Shown: positions 8,477-17,879, numbered from the stretch's first letter. The stretch is DNA of 64,000 bases from Algoriphagus chordae (GCF_003254055.1 NZ_QKZT01000003.1:335082-399081); one strand, 5' to 3'. The notes: generated from the letters alone by a model not told the origin. Numbers and translations: made by a program.

Positions 8477-9271
8477 ATGAAAAAGATAGCATTTTTGTTT
8501 TGTACCGGGTTAATCCTCTATTCATGCGCTACAGTACCGCTTACAGGAAGAAGTCAGCTTGCATTGGTTCCATCAGAGGAGATTCAGCCGATGGTAGATC
8601 AACAATATGATGAAGTATTGAAAGAAAAAAAAGTAGTAACAAATACAGCAGATGGGCAAAAAATTCTCAATGTGGGCAATCGCATGGCAAAAGCAGTGGA
8701 GAGCTATTTGGCCTCCCAGGGCTATCAGGAACTTGCAGATTCATTTGAGTGGGAATTCAATTTGCTTCAGAGTGAGGATGTGAATGCCTGGTGTATGCCA
8801 GGAGGAAAGGTAGCGTTCTATACAGGAATTATGCCTCTCACTCAGTCAGAAACCGGCATAGCCGTAGTAATGGGACATGAGATTGCGCATGCAGTAGCTT
8901 CGCACTCAAGAGAACGAATGTCGAATGGGATGTTAGCGAATATGGGTGTAAGTGTTTTGTCTACAGCGATTGGTCAAAATCCAACACTGACCCAAGCTAT
9001 TTTCTTACAATCTGTAGGAATGGGGAGTGAGTTGGGGATGTTGAGTTTCTCAAGAAAACATGAGCTTGAGGCTGATGAGATGGGATTGACCTTTATGGCT
9101 ATAGCTGGCTATGATCCGCGCGAGGCGCCAATCTTCTGGAAGAGAATGCTTGATAAAGAAAATGGGCAAGCACCACCTGAGTTTCTTTCTACTCACCCAG
9201 CATCTCAAACTAGAATCGATAAGCTGAATAAACATATGCCTAAGGCTTTGACCTTTTATGAAGGGCAGTAA
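8477..9271 (+). CDS. M48-family zinc metallopeptidase lipoprotein
   Basis: A 264-residue periplasmic lipoprotein protease. The lipobox YSC places Cys17 as the acylated residue, followed by VPLTGRSQL, a sequence common just after the lipobox in this family (E. coli LoiP/YcaL type). The HExxH motif is in MGHEIAHAVASHSRE and the third zinc ligand Glu in KHELEADEMG. The C-terminus has STHPASQTRIDKL, conserved in M48 lipoproteins. Members degrade misfolded outer-membrane or periplasmic proteins. Single gene, closed by a strong inverted repeat. Confidence 0.92.
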   Translation: MKKIAFLFCTGLILYSCATVPLTGRSQLALVPSEEIQPMVDQQYDEVLKEKKVVTNTADGQKILNVGNRMAKAVESYLASQGYQELADSFEWEFNLLQSEDVNAWCMPGGKVAFYTGIMPLTQSETGIAVVMGHEIAHAVASHSRERMSNGMLANMGVSVLSTAIGQNPTLTQAIFLQSVGMGSELGMLSFSRKHELEADEMGLTFMAIAGYDPREAPIFWKRMLDKENGQAPPEFLSTHPASQTRIDKLNKHMPKALTFYEGQ

Positions 9272-9288
9272 GTTATAGGCAGAGAGCT

Positions 9289-9330
9289 AAACCAAAAGAG
9301 TCTTGCAAATTTGCAGGACTCTTTTGGTTT
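9289..9330. terminator. Long near-perfect inverted repeat, bidirectional terminator
   Basis: AAACCAAAAGAGTC and GACTCTTTTGGTTT pair perfectly (14 bp), and the inner TGCAAATTTGCA extends the symmetry with only a T/G mismatch. A partial outer extension pairs GAGCT with AGCTC. It sits between the stops of the convergent M48 and phosphatase genes, so it can serve both. A terminal U-run is short, which weakens the classic intrinsic-terminator reading slightly. Confidence 0.75.
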
Positions 9331-9393
9331 ATAGCTCAGCTCACATCTTCGCGCAATTTCTGGTACCTTTTTATTGCCTGTATTAATCTTTGT

Positions 9394-10722
9394 TCATTGA
9401 GTTTGAAGTCTTTCTGGGGTGTTGGGAATATGATTCAGAATTCTGTTTTGACCGCTGGGTCCTTTCCTGATTTCGAAGGAATCGTAAAGTGTCCCTAAGG
9501 CGGTGTAGGTTTTAAAGGTCAGCACATCATCTTTAACCTTGATCCACTGGTAAGTTTGCGTGCCATAGGCCTTACGGTCCATCCACTCATCAGTCTTTAC
9601 CTCGTACATTTTGGGACCAGCAATAGAGACCACATACATAGTGCCTTTATCATAATCCATAATACCATTCTCTTCGAATGCCTGTCCTCTTGCATAGGCA
9701 TGATCATGCCCTTGGATGGCTAGATCGACTTTGAATTCCTGAAGGATAGGTCGTATGTGATCAATCATCTTATCGTGATACCGATCTGGGTGCGTCGCAT
9801 AAACGGGGTAGTGGAAGGTGATTACTGTCCATTTTCGAGGGTTATTTGTCAAAATACCCCGCAACCAATCCATCTGCGCTTGGCGATAAGTAGGGGATTC
9901 GTCTATCTGCTCCCCATCCAAAGAAATGATCTTTAGCTCTGGGTAATTTACTTCATAGGTAGTTTCTTCTAGGCCTATTGGGCCATTAGTAGGAAGGTTG
10001 AATTGGGCATTCCAATGTGGTGTAAGCGTTGCGGGATTTTTGGAAAACTCATGATTGCCTGGGGTCATCATGGAAGGGATCGTCGCATGAATCCATTGGC
10101 CAGCATCAAACCAGCCTCCCCACTCGAAGTCAGCACTTTCGTGATTGATCAAATCTCCCGCATAAACAGTGAAATCCATCTTGGGTAAGTTGATGATCGC
10201 TTCACGAAAAACTCTGCTGAACATAGCTAGTACTTCGTTTTGGGTATCTCCGAAGTAAAGGAAGTTCACTTCCTTGCTATCCTCTGGGATCGCAAATTGA
10301 AACCATTCCGACCAATTTTCACCTTCTCCCACACGGTAAATATATTGGCCTCCAGCTTTCAATCCAGACAATTTTACCTGATGATAATTGGCGTGAATAG
10401 TTGGCTCATCATCCTGCTGAGATACTAGTGTCTCTGTTTTGGCTTCAATAAATTGTGTTGATTCTCTGAACTCTGGCCCTGGTGTAGCTACAGCAAATTC
10501 TAGTTTGGACACATGTTGAGTGCTGTCTGTCCTCCAATTTACCCCAATTTCTTCTAGCGGATTCTCTGAAATATTAAGTATTATCCGATCAGGTTGTGAA
10601 CTGGGAAGCTGATGGGTGCTTGCCTGGTTAGGACTAAGACCTTGTGAAAAAGCACAAATTGGCATTACTCCGGTAAAAGCTAAAATCAATTGTGCTAGCA
10701 CACTTATTTTACTCATTATCAT
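9394..10722 (-). CDS. Secreted purple acid phosphatase-like metallophosphoesterase
   Basis: A 442-residue exported enzyme with signal peptide (to about residue 26, FSQG), an N-terminal Fn3-like purple acid phosphatase domain (RIILNISENPLEEIGVNWRT up to YIYRVGEG), then a calcineurin-like domain. Dinuclear metal motifs in order are YFGDTQNE, YAGDLINHE, PGNHEF, FHYPVYA and GHDHAYARG. These are the canonical GDxx, GDxxx, GNH(E/D), H and GHxH blocks. It is expected to hydrolyse phosphomonoesters in the periplasm or outside the cell. The start is one of two nearby ATGs (10722 or 10716). Confidence 0.9.
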   Translation of the reverse strand: MIMSKISVLAQLILAFTGVMPICAFSQGLSPNQASTHQLPSSQPDRIILNISENPLEEIGVNWRTDSTQHVSKLEFAVATPGPEFRESTQFIEAKTETLVSQQDDEPTIHANYHQVKLSGLKAGGQYIYRVGEGENWSEWFQFAIPEDSKEVNFLYFGDTQNEVLAMFSRVFREAIINLPKMDFTVYAGDLINHESADFEWGGWFDAGQWIHATIPSMMTPGNHEFSKNPATLTPHWNAQFNLPTNGPIGLEETTYEVNYPELKIISLDGEQIDESPTYRQAQMDWLRGILTNNPRKWTVITFHYPVYATHPDRYHDKMIDHIRPILQEFKVDLAIQGHDHAYARGQAFEENGIMDYDKGTMYVVSIAGPKMYEVKTDEWMDRKAYGTQTYQWIKVKDDVLTFKTYTALGTLYDSFEIRKGPSGQNRILNHIPNTPERLQTQ

Positions 10723-10842
10723 AGATTTAATGACTAGTTTATAAGTTTTCCTTAGATTAGGGAATAGATTGTTTTCCCGGTCATAGTTGAGACTTCTATA
10801 CTCTGTATTCGGGCTATTATTAACGACTAACTTTATTAGAAG

Positions 10843-12186
10843 ATGAAAAGAATCTTTCTCAATGCAGTTACGCTTTTAGCGTTTAGCTTTTTTATTAACT
10901 ACCAAGTCACTGCTCAAACGACCAAAACTGCTTTAGCGGATTATTTGGCTAAGCCTAATCCTCAGTTTCAATTTACAGTAAAAGATTCTTTAAACCATGC
11001 TGGGCTGACTCAGTATGAATTGGAACTCACTTCTCAGGAATGGAAGGGAATGGTTTGGAAGCATAGGCTGGTGATTTTGAAGCCTTCGAAAATCAATTCT
11101 GATAAAGCTCTATTGTACATAGGTGGGGGGAAAAGTGAAAATGGTAGTCCAGTGTATAGAGATCGGGATGATGAGATCGTACGGAACATGGGCAAAATTG
11201 CGCTGCAAAATCAAAGCTTGGTTGCCTTGGTATTTCAAGTGCCTAATCAGCCGATTTTCGGCGGAATGACTGAGGATGAAATCATTTCTTATACACTTCA
11301 TCAGTTTCAGGAAACTGGTGATCTAGAATGGCCAGCATTATTTCCAATGGTGAAATCTGCAAGTACTGCAATGGATGCGATAGTTGGATTTAGTGAGAAA
11401 AGCCTAGCTACTCCGATTCAATCATTTGTGCTCACAGGAGCATCCAAAAGAGGCTGGACAACTTGGTTGACAGGTTCGCAAGACGCAAGGGTAACTGGGA
11501 TTGCTCCTATGGTGATCGATGTGCTCAATATGCCTACTAGTCTTCAGTATCAGATCGAAGCATGGGCAGATTACTCTGTGGAGATTCAGGATTACGTGGA
11601 CCTAGGTATACCGCAGCAGGCGAGTTCTGAACTTGGTTTGGCGACGATGGATCTGGTGGATCCTTATTCCTATCGTGCGAAGCTGCATATGCCGAAGTTG
11701 ATTTTTATCGGGACGAATGATCCGTACTGGCCAGTGGATGCTGTGAAGAATTATATCGACAGTATTCCTGGGCAGAATAACCTGATTTACATTCCCAATG
11801 TAGGCCACGACTTAGGAGATGGCAGGGTCGCTTTACAAGCTTTGGAAGCTTTTGTAGCGTATCAAAATGCCGGTGAATCTCTTCCTGAGCTGCTGACTAC
11901 TATTTCTAAAGGGGATTGGGGCTTGCTCATTATTGACTTAAAAGCTTCAGGACAGGAGCCTTCGAAAATTGAACTTTGGGAAGCTGAGTCAGTGGAGGAC
12001 AAGGATTTCCGTGATGAGAAATTTACGTCCAAGAAGCTTAAATATGGAGGGGCTAATGTGATTTCCTTGCCTTCTGAAGGACAAAAAGCATTTTATCTTG
12101 CTTACTATTTCAAATCCCCAACGGGCAAGGAATTCTATGTCAGCAGTCGAATGTACAGAGCTGATAAGAATGGTTTGGTGAAGTAG
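10843..12186 (+). CDS. Exported PhoPQ-activated pathogenicity-related (PqaA-like) protein
   Basis: A 447-residue exported alpha/beta-hydrolase-fold protein of the PhoPQ_related family, known from Salmonella PqaA and Dictyostelium AprA. Signal peptide ends VTAQ. The likely nucleophile elbow is LTGASKRGWTTWL (near residue 198), a PhoPQ-family hallmark, with candidate Asp in FIGTNDPYWP and His in IPNVGHDLGDG. Substrate and natural role are not established; the name comes from regulation in Salmonella and should not be taken as evidence for virulence or for PhoPQ control here. Ends at a bidirectional terminator. Confidence 0.88.
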   Translation: MKRIFLNAVTLLAFSFFINYQVTAQTTKTALADYLAKPNPQFQFTVKDSLNHAGLTQYELELTSQEWKGMVWKHRLVILKPSKINSDKALLYIGGGKSENGSPVYRDRDDEIVRNMGKIALQNQSLVALVFQVPNQPIFGGMTEDEIISYTLHQFQETGDLEWPALFPMVKSASTAMDAIVGFSEKSLATPIQSFVLTGASKRGWTTWLTGSQDARVTGIAPMVIDVLNMPTSLQYQIEAWADYSVEIQDYVDLGIPQQASSELGLATMDLVDPYSYRAKLHMPKLIFIGTNDPYWPVDAVKNYIDSIPGQNNLIYIPNVGHDLGDGRVALQALEAFVAYQNAGESLPELLTTISKGDWGLLIIDLKASGQEPSKIELWEAESVEDKDFRDEKFTSKKLKYGGANVISLPSEGQKAFYLAYYFKSPTGKEFYVSSRMYRADKNGLVK

Positions 12187-12268
12187 GATTGTTGTTCCTT
12201 AGTGTCTCTGTTTTTTGAATACCCAAAAGTTTCAATATTAAATCCTATTCAATTTATTGGTCTATTAT

Positions 12269-12300
12269 AGAAAAACCCGAAGCTTCCTCCGGGTTTTTCT
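12269..12300. terminator. Bidirectional intrinsic terminator between pqaA-like gene and exonuclease gene
   Basis: AGAAAAACCCG pairs with CGGGTTTTTCT around a short loop. T-runs occur on both strands, and the two flanking genes converge, so the element can stop transcripts from each side. Its right end touches the exonuclease stop codon. Confidence 0.85.
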
Positions 12301-13103
12301 TACTGATTAAATCCTCTTAGTTTGATCTGCGTAAGTTTTCGCTTGGTGTCCAAAGGGAAATCACTCCTCATCATCCAGTCGTAATAGCCAGGTTCTTCCT
12401 TGAGTACCTGTGTGACAGGTGTACCTTTTTGCTTTCCGAAGTTGAATACCTCTACGCCTTCGTTATTGAATACAAATCTGCCAGCTAGATCCACCATTTT
12501 TTCATTGAGTAGATCATGGAGTTTCTTCATGTCATTTTCGAATATTCCGATTTTATTTCCTTGAAGATCTTCCATTTCCTCTCCTAGGTAACGCTCTACC
12601 TGCGCTTTGAAAACGTCCAGCGTAGCAAGTGTATCAGCTTCAGCAGAGTGTGCATTTTCCAGTTTTTGTCCACAGTAGAATTTATAAGCGGAGGTTAGAT
12701 TTCGCTTTTCCATCATGAAAAAGATCTTCTGTGCATCCAGTAAGTTTCGTTTTTCAATATCAAATTCGATCCCTGCTCTAAGAAATTCTTCTACTAATAA
12801 GGGTATGTCATATTTCAAAATATTGAATCCCGCCAAGTCTGACTGACCGATAAACTGGAATATTTCTTTCGCTAATTCCTTAAAGGTTTTCTCTTCCTTC
12901 ACGTCCTTATCGTAGATCCCATGGATAAGGGAAGATTCCAAAGGAATTGGAATAGTAGGATTGATTTTTTTGGTGTAGATCTCCTGTCCGCCATCTGGCA
13001 TCACTTTTACGATGGATATCTCTACGATGCGATCTGTGGAAATATTGATTCCGGTTGCTTCCAAATCAAAAAATGAAACGGAATTCTTCAAGTTTAACTG
13101 CAT
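12300..13103 (-). CDS. DnaQ/PolC-type 3'-5' exonuclease (DEDDh)
   Basis: A 267-residue protein with an N-terminal DEDDh exonuclease domain: FFDLEATGI (D13, E15), then SSLIHGIYDKDV, LAGFNILKYDIPLL and the HSAEADTLATLDVF block with catalytic His and Asp. A C-terminal piece of about 80 residues ends with FGKQKGTPV...YYDWMMRSDFP, a small domain often found after such exonucleases. It is not the polymerase itself; it may proofread or degrade RNA/DNA ends. The Mpl ligase gene precedes it with a 2-bp gap, so the two share a transcript. Confidence 0.88.
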   Translation of the reverse strand: MQLNLKNSVSFFDLEATGINISTDRIVEISIVKVMPDGGQEIYTKKINPTIPIPLESSLIHGIYDKDVKEEKTFKELAKEIFQFIGQSDLAGFNILKYDIPLLVEEFLRAGIEFDIEKRNLLDAQKIFFMMEKRNLTSAYKFYCGQKLENAHSAEADTLATLDVFKAQVERYLGEEMEDLQGNKIGIFENDMKKLHDLLNEKMVDLAGRFVFNNEGVEVFNFGKQKGTPVTQVLKEEPGYYDWMMRSDFPLDTKRKLTQIKLRGFNQ

Positions 13104-13105
13104 GG

Positions 13106-14461
13106 TTATTTGAATTTAGCTTTAATCGGTTCCAGATCCATTTTGTCGTAGGATCCCGAACTCATCAAAAGTAGGTTGGAATTTGTATAGTCTTGAGCCA
13201 AAAGGAATTCCTTTAAACTCTTGCTATCCGTAAATAATTTTAAATCAGGTCTTTGGAAGCCAGTTCTCAAGGTGTCCTCATCCATCAGCTCTAGTTTCTT
13301 CAGTGCTACAGCATGAGGATCAAGATACACAATTGCTAGGTCTGCCGCTTCCATTGATTTGGCATAATTAGGCAAAAACTCCTTATTCAAAGAGGAATAG
13401 GTGTGAAGTTCCTGTACTGCTATCAATTTTCTTTCAGGAAATTGAGTTTTTACCGCAGAAACGGTCGCTTTCAATTTGGATGGAGCATGAGCAAAATCTC
13501 TGAAGAGAGATGAATTGTCAGTTTCCACCAAAAGTTCTTGACGTTTTGCAGCGCCTTTGAAGGTCTGAATGCTTTGGTAGAATTGTTCTTTGCTTAATCC
13601 TAAGGCTAGGCAAATGTCTAGCGCACCTTGTAGGTTTTGAAGATTATGCTCTCCGAAAATATAAATTGGAACAAGTCCATTTTCTGTTTCTAGAAAGGTC
13701 TTTCCCTCTTTAATAATAGCTGGATGAGCTTTATAGGCAGTTTTCTTTGCGGTAATCTTACTTTTCTCTGCAGCTTCTTTCACTAGAGGATCAGCTTCGC
13801 AATAGATCAATTCCCCTGAAGTAGGAGTCAAGTCCATCAATTTGCTAAACTGCTCTTTATATTCCTCAAAATCTGGAAAGACATTGTAGTGATCCCAGGC
13901 GATCCCACTTACCAATGCAATGTCATGCTTGTAATGGAAGAACTTTGGGGTTCTATCAAGCGGAGAAGTGAGGTATTCGTCACCCTCGATGATGATTACT
14001 GGAGCATTCGAGAGTTTCACCATCAGGTTGAAGCCTTCGATCTGAGCACCTACTAGATAGTCAAAGTCTACGTTCTGATCTTTCAGTACGTGAAGAATCA
14101 CCGAAGTGATAGAAGTCTTCCCATGTGAACCTGCTACAATCACTCGTTTTTTGTGCTGACTTTGATTGAAGATGAATTCTGGAAAGGAGAAAACAGGAAT
14201 CCCAAGTTCCTGGGCTTTGACTAGCTCAGGATTATCGATTCTTGCATGCATTCCCAGGATTATCCCATCCAAATCGGCTGATATTTTCTCTGGAAACCAA
14301 CCATATTCTGCAGGCAAAATCCCCGCTTTTTCTAATCTTGTCCGGGATGGCTCATAGATTTCATCGTCCGAACCAGTCACCTGATAGCCTTTTTCTACAA
14401 GTGCTAAGGCTAGATTGTGCATCACGGCTCCACCGACAGCTATAAAGTGATATTTATTCAT
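13106..14461 (-). CDS. mpl: UDP-MurNAc:tripeptide ligase Mpl (murein recycling)
   Basis: A 451-residue Mur ligase that joins recycled L-Ala-gamma-D-Glu-meso-DAP tripeptide to UDP-MurNAc, returning wall peptides to synthesis. It has an N-terminal nucleotide domain (HFIAVGGAVMHNLALAL), the ATP P-loop VAGSHGKTS at residues 109-117, and the Mur ligase EGDEY motif. The GGxxMxxLA start and the length fit Mpl rather than MurC (usually about 460-490, with a GIGGxGMS start); MurC is the nearest alternative. Cytoplasmic. The window also encodes LD-carboxypeptidase, DacB-like and M23 enzymes, other parts of murein turnover, though not in one operon. Confidence 0.85.
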   Translation of the reverse strand: MNKYHFIAVGGAVMHNLALALVEKGYQVTGSDDEIYEPSRTRLEKAGILPAEYGWFPEKISADLDGIILGMHARIDNPELVKAQELGIPVFSFPEFIFNQSQHKKRVIVAGSHGKTSITSVILHVLKDQNVDFDYLVGAQIEGFNLMVKLSNAPVIIIEGDEYLTSPLDRTPKFFHYKHDIALVSGIAWDHYNVFPDFEEYKEQFSKLMDLTPTSGELIYCEADPLVKEAAEKSKITAKKTAYKAHPAIIKEGKTFLETENGLVPIYIFGEHNLQNLQGALDICLALGLSKEQFYQSIQTFKGAAKRQELLVETDNSSLFRDFAHAPSKLKATVSAVKTQFPERKLIAVQELHTYSSLNKEFLPNYAKSMEAADLAIVYLDPHAVALKKLELMDEDTLRTGFQRPDLKLFTDSKSLKEFLLAQDYTNSNLLLMSSGSYDKMDLEPIKAKFK

Positions 14462-14798
14462 TGGGTTAAATAATGAGTGGGAATTCTATTCCAAACTTAA
14501 AAATAATTATTGGCTGCTCAGGAGTCTAGCAATTCTAATTCAAAACATTTTCTCTGAATGGTAGACGCACTGGATTTTCTACCTAAGATAAGTAAGGTTT
14601 CAAAATCCAAATTAAGAACTGTTTGAGATTTACGGATGCTTTCCCAAAATTTGCTTTTTTAGCAAAAAGCAGGTTAACAACTTAAGTATAAAGATGCCTA
14701 TTTTCTCCTTCGAGGCTTGATTATTGAGGCGACACATTGTTGATAACTTTGGCAAAAAATGTTCAAAACTCTTGCCTTTTTCCCAATACATTTGTTCT
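14462..14798. other. Divergent intergenic region mpl / dnaB
   Basis: 337 bases without a credible gene between the divergent mpl and dnaB starts. AT-rich; it holds the likely dnaB promoter near 14724-14751. Nothing else recognisable was seen. Confidence 0.6.
14724..14751 (+). promoter_or_regulatory. Probable dnaB promoter, Bacteroidota type
   Basis: TTG (14724-14726), 17 bases, then TAACTTTG (14744-14751), a perfect match to the Bacteroidota -7 consensus TAnnTTTG. Transcription would begin near 14758, about 40 bases before the ATG at 14799. This argues against translation from the in-frame TTG at 14724, which lies inside the promoter. Confidence 0.5.
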
Positions 14799-16379
14799 AT
14801 GACCGAGAAAAGTAGCAATCCCCGTATCACCCGAAATAAGCCTGTTCACCATAATACCAATATGCTTGGCAAAGTTCCTCCGCAAGCCATTGATCTTGAG
14901 GAAGCTGTGCTGGGTGCCTTGATGCTGGAGAAGGATGCGCTTACGAATGTGATTGATATTCTCAAGGTCGAGAGTTTTTACAAGGATGCTCATCAGGTTA
15001 TTTTTCAGGCTATTCTTGATCTCTTTACAGAAAGTCAGCCGATTGATTTGCTCACAGTGACATCTCAGCTTCGCAAAAGTGGAGCTTTGGAGACTGCTGG
15101 TGGTGCTTTCTACGTAACCGAACTTACTTCCAAAGTAGCTTCGGCTGCTAATATTGAATATCATGCTAGGATAATCACCGAGCAATCCATCAAGCGTGAG
15201 ATGATCATGATTGCTTCGGAGATCCAAAAGGATGCTTACGAGGAGACTACAGACGTTTTTGAGTTGCTGGATAAAATGGAACAGAATCTTTTTGAGATAT
15301 CTGAGAAAAATATCCGAAAAAATTACTCTGACATGAAGTCGATCATGCGAGAAGCAATTATTGAACTGGAAGCCAGAAAAGGACAAAAGGATGGTTTAAC
15401 TGGAGTTCCTTCTGGTTTGACCGCTTTGGATCGAGTGACTTCAGGTTGGCAAAAATCGGATTTGGTAATTATTGCGGCGCGTCCTGCGATGGGAAAAACT
15501 GCTTTCGTGCTTTCTGTGTTGAGAAATGCTGCCGTAGATCACAATCGTCCAGTGGCCATTTTCTCTCTGGAGATGTCCTCTATTCAGTTGGTAAATCGTC
15601 TGATTTCCTCTGAAGCTGAGCTTGATTCTGAGAAAATTAAAAAGGGATCCTTAGCAGAGCATGAGTGGGCGCAGCTGGTTCATAAGACTGCCAAACTCTC
15701 AAAAGCCCCACTTTTCGTAGATGATACTCCTGCACTTTCTATCCTTGAGCTTCGCGCAAAATGTAGAAAACTAAAAGCTCAACATGATATTCAGATGATT
15801 GTAGTCGATTATTTGCAGCTGATGTCTGGAGATTCCAAAAGTGGAGGTGGGGGAAATCGAGAGCAGGAAATTGCAAGTATTTCCCGAGCACTGAAAAAGA
15901 TCGCGAAGGAACTTGAGGTTCCTGTAATTGCACTTTCCCAGCTTTCCAGAGCGGTGGAAACTAGGGGTGGGGATAAGCGACCACAACTTTCGGATTTGAG
16001 GGAATCAGGAGCCATTGAGCAAGATGCAGATATGGTGATGTTCCTGTATCGACCAGAGTATTATGGAATCACGGAAGATGAAGATGGGCACTCAACGCAA
16101 GGAGTAGGGGAAGTGATCATTGCCAAGCACAGAAATGGTTCTTTGGATAATGTGAAACTTCGCTTTATTGGTAGATATACTAAGTTTCAGGATTTGGATG
16201 GTTTCGGAGAAATGCAGGATCCGCAAGGAGGAAATGCTGTATATAGACCGACTTTCGCAGCTCAGTCGAGCGGAGTTTCTGAGTTTGACTCTGGAAATAC
16301 GATCAAACTTCAAAGTAAGGCCAACAGTGACGATGGAGATGATCTATTGAATAGAAATAATTCTGAAGACGCATTTTAA
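14799..16379 (+). CDS. dnaB: Replicative DNA helicase DnaB
   Basis: A 526-residue hexameric replication-fork helicase. The N-terminal primase-interacting domain starts at PPQAIDLEEAVLGALMLEKDA; a helical linker follows; then the RecA-like motor with Walker A ARPAMGKTA (about residues 227-235), Walker B IVVDYLQLM, and the arginine-finger/final block LRESGAIEQDADMVMFLYRP. The C-terminal 70 residues are a low-complexity acidic tail. ATG 14799 is preferred because a promoter lies across the longer frame. No intein interrupts the P-loop. The MDR oxidoreductase gene follows 9 bp later and may be read through. Confidence 0.96.
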   Translation: MTEKSSNPRITRNKPVHHNTNMLGKVPPQAIDLEEAVLGALMLEKDALTNVIDILKVESFYKDAHQVIFQAILDLFTESQPIDLLTVTSQLRKSGALETAGGAFYVTELTSKVASAANIEYHARIITEQSIKREMIMIASEIQKDAYEETTDVFELLDKMEQNLFEISEKNIRKNYSDMKSIMREAIIELEARKGQKDGLTGVPSGLTALDRVTSGWQKSDLVIIAARPAMGKTAFVLSVLRNAAVDHNRPVAIFSLEMSSIQLVNRLISSEAELDSEKIKKGSLAEHEWAQLVHKTAKLSKAPLFVDDTPALSILELRAKCRKLKAQHDIQMIVVDYLQLMSGDSKSGGGGNREQEIASISRALKKIAKELEVPVIALSQLSRAVETRGGDKRPQLSDLRESGAIEQDADMVMFLYRPEYYGITEDEDGHSTQGVGEVIIAKHRNGSLDNVKLRFIGRYTKFQDLDGFGEMQDPQGGNAVYRPTFAAQSSGVSEFDSGNTIKLQSKANSDDGDDLLNRNNSEDAF

Positions 16380-16388
16380 ATTTTTGAC

Positions 16389-17387
16389 ATGAAGGCAATC
16401 ACCTTAGCCAGCCAACAGGAGTCCAAATTGCTATTTACAGATGTCAAGTCTCGAGAATTGCTGCCTGGAGAAGTTAGAGTAAATATAAAAGCAGCAGCAC
16501 TCAATCATCGTGATGAATGGTGTCGCAAAGGACTATATCCAAATATTCAAGACGGGATAGTGTTGGGTTCTGATGGGGCAGGAATTGTAGCCGAAATAGG
16601 AGCGGAGGTTGATGCCGATTGGTTGCAAAAGGAAGTGATTATTAATCCTGCTTTGAACTGGGGTGAAAACCAACAAGTACAATCTGCTTCTTTCGAGATT
16701 CTAGGAATGCCTAGAAATGGAACCTTGGCAGAATCTGTGATAATTCCTGCAGATAGACTTCATGAGAAACCAGCTCATATGACTTGGGAAGAAGCTGGAG
16801 CATTACCTCTTGCAGGTTTGACGGCATTTCGAGCGCTTACTTACCATGGCGATATTCAAGCAGGTCAGAACTTATTAGTCACTGGTTTCGGTGGTGGTGT
16901 TGCGCAATTTGCGGTTCAATTCGGTTTGGCTCTTGGAGCAAATGTATCCACAAGCAGCAGTCGTCCAGAGAAATTGGAACGTGCTAAAGTATTGGGTGTT
17001 TCCAATACGTTTAACTATTTGGATGATAAGTGGCTGTCTGATGCTATTGAAGCTATAGGAGGCTTTGATTTGATCATAGATTCCGCAGTTGGAAATTCGT
17101 TGAATCAGTTGATTCAAGTGGTGAAACCGGGTGGGAAAATTGTGTTCTATGGAGCTACTCGTGGAAATCCAACTGAGTTGGATGCAAGGAAAATTTTTTG
17201 GAATCAGTTGAAAATCATGGGGACCACGATGGGTTCAGATCTGGACTTCAAAAACATGATTTCATTGGTCTGCGAAAAGAAAATACAGCCAATCATAGAT
17301 CAAGTTTTCAAATTTGATCAAGCGAAAGAAGCCTTTGATAGAATGCGTGATGGGAAGCAAACAGGTAAAATCGTATTGGTTCCCTAA
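16389..17387 (+). CDS. MDR-superfamily NAD(P)-dependent oxidoreductase (quinone oxidoreductase-like)
   Basis: A 332-residue medium-chain dehydrogenase/reductase. The N-terminal GroES-like fold contains ALNHRDEWCRKG and GIVLGSDGAGIVAEIG; the Rossmann domain contains LVTGFGGGVAQFAVQFGLALGANV. The structural four-Cys zinc cluster of classical alcohol dehydrogenases is absent, which puts it nearer quinone oxidoreductase/YogA-like enzymes than zinc ADHs. Substrate unknown. It lies 9 bp after dnaB, and its stop is 6 bp from the stop of the next, opposite-strand gene. Confidence 0.85.
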   Translation: MKAITLASQQESKLLFTDVKSRELLPGEVRVNIKAAALNHRDEWCRKGLYPNIQDGIVLGSDGAGIVAEIGAEVDADWLQKEVIINPALNWGENQQVQSASFEILGMPRNGTLAESVIIPADRLHEKPAHMTWEEAGALPLAGLTAFRALTYHGDIQAGQNLLVTGFGGGVAQFAVQFGLALGANVSTSSSRPEKLERAKVLGVSNTFNYLDDKWLSDAIEAIGGFDLIIDSAVGNSLNQLIQVVKPGGKIVFYGATRGNPTELDARKIFWNQLKIMGTTMGSDLDFKNMISLVCEKKIQPIIDQVFKFDQAKEAFDRMRDGKQTGKIVLVP

Positions 17388-17393
17388 GCCAGT

Positions 17394-17879
17394 TTAAATC
17401 TCTACGTAAGTTTCGCCAAACTCCTTTTTTGCTACTCTATAGATCTCATCCTTTTCGGTTGGAACAACCAACATGTCTCCAGGTTTTACGATCATACTGT
17501 CTTTCCATGGGGCTTGAAATTCCAAAACTTTAGTGGCTCCTAACGCCTCCAGATGAGCTTCTGACACTTTTAGTCCTAAGATTTCACCTTTCGGCTGGTA
17601 AGAACCCCAGCCTTTTTCCAACGATTGCACTAGTGAGTATTTTTTCTTGAAGGTTTCTGCCTTTATTAGATAGAGTTCATTTGTACTCGTCTGGTTCTCA
17701 ACCAGCCAATCTCCTGCTTCAGCCGTATTTTTCGTCTCCTCACCATCTGAAGTTTTTGTGACAACCAATAGTCCTGCTTGGGCTTTTTTAGCGCGAACCA
17801 TAGATTTCTTTTTATAGCGCTTGCCACTTTTTTCTAGATATGGAAGAAAGTGAGCTAGCATTTCTTTTTGGCTGATCAT
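17394..17879 (-). CDS. Conserved hypothetical protein with PGDYG-like repeats
   Basis: A 161-residue cytoplasmic protein without signal peptide or membrane segment. The piece EAGDWLVENQTSTNELYLIKAETFKKKYSL resembles the PGDYG domain pattern (PGD-x-V-x-N...E-x-Y-x-I...F...Y), and a second similar unit occurs near the end (KPGDMLVVPTEKDEIYRVAKKEF). PGDYG domains are of unknown function. An upstream TTG gives a two-residue extension; ATG at 17879 is chosen. Alone between convergent and codirectional neighbours. Confidence 0.6.
   Translation of the reverse strand: MISQKEMLAHFLPYLEKSGKRYKKKSMVRAKKAQAGLLVVTKTSDGEETKNTAEAGDWLVENQTSTNELYLIKAETFKKKYSLVQSLEKGWGSYQPKGEILGLKVSEAHLEALGATKVLEFQAPWKDSMIVKPGDMLVVPTEKDEIYRVAKKEFGETYVEI

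Noticed and set aside
10843..12186. Control by a PhoPQ two-component system, as implied by the family name
   Set aside because: No PhoP box or PhoPQ genes are visible; the name is historical.
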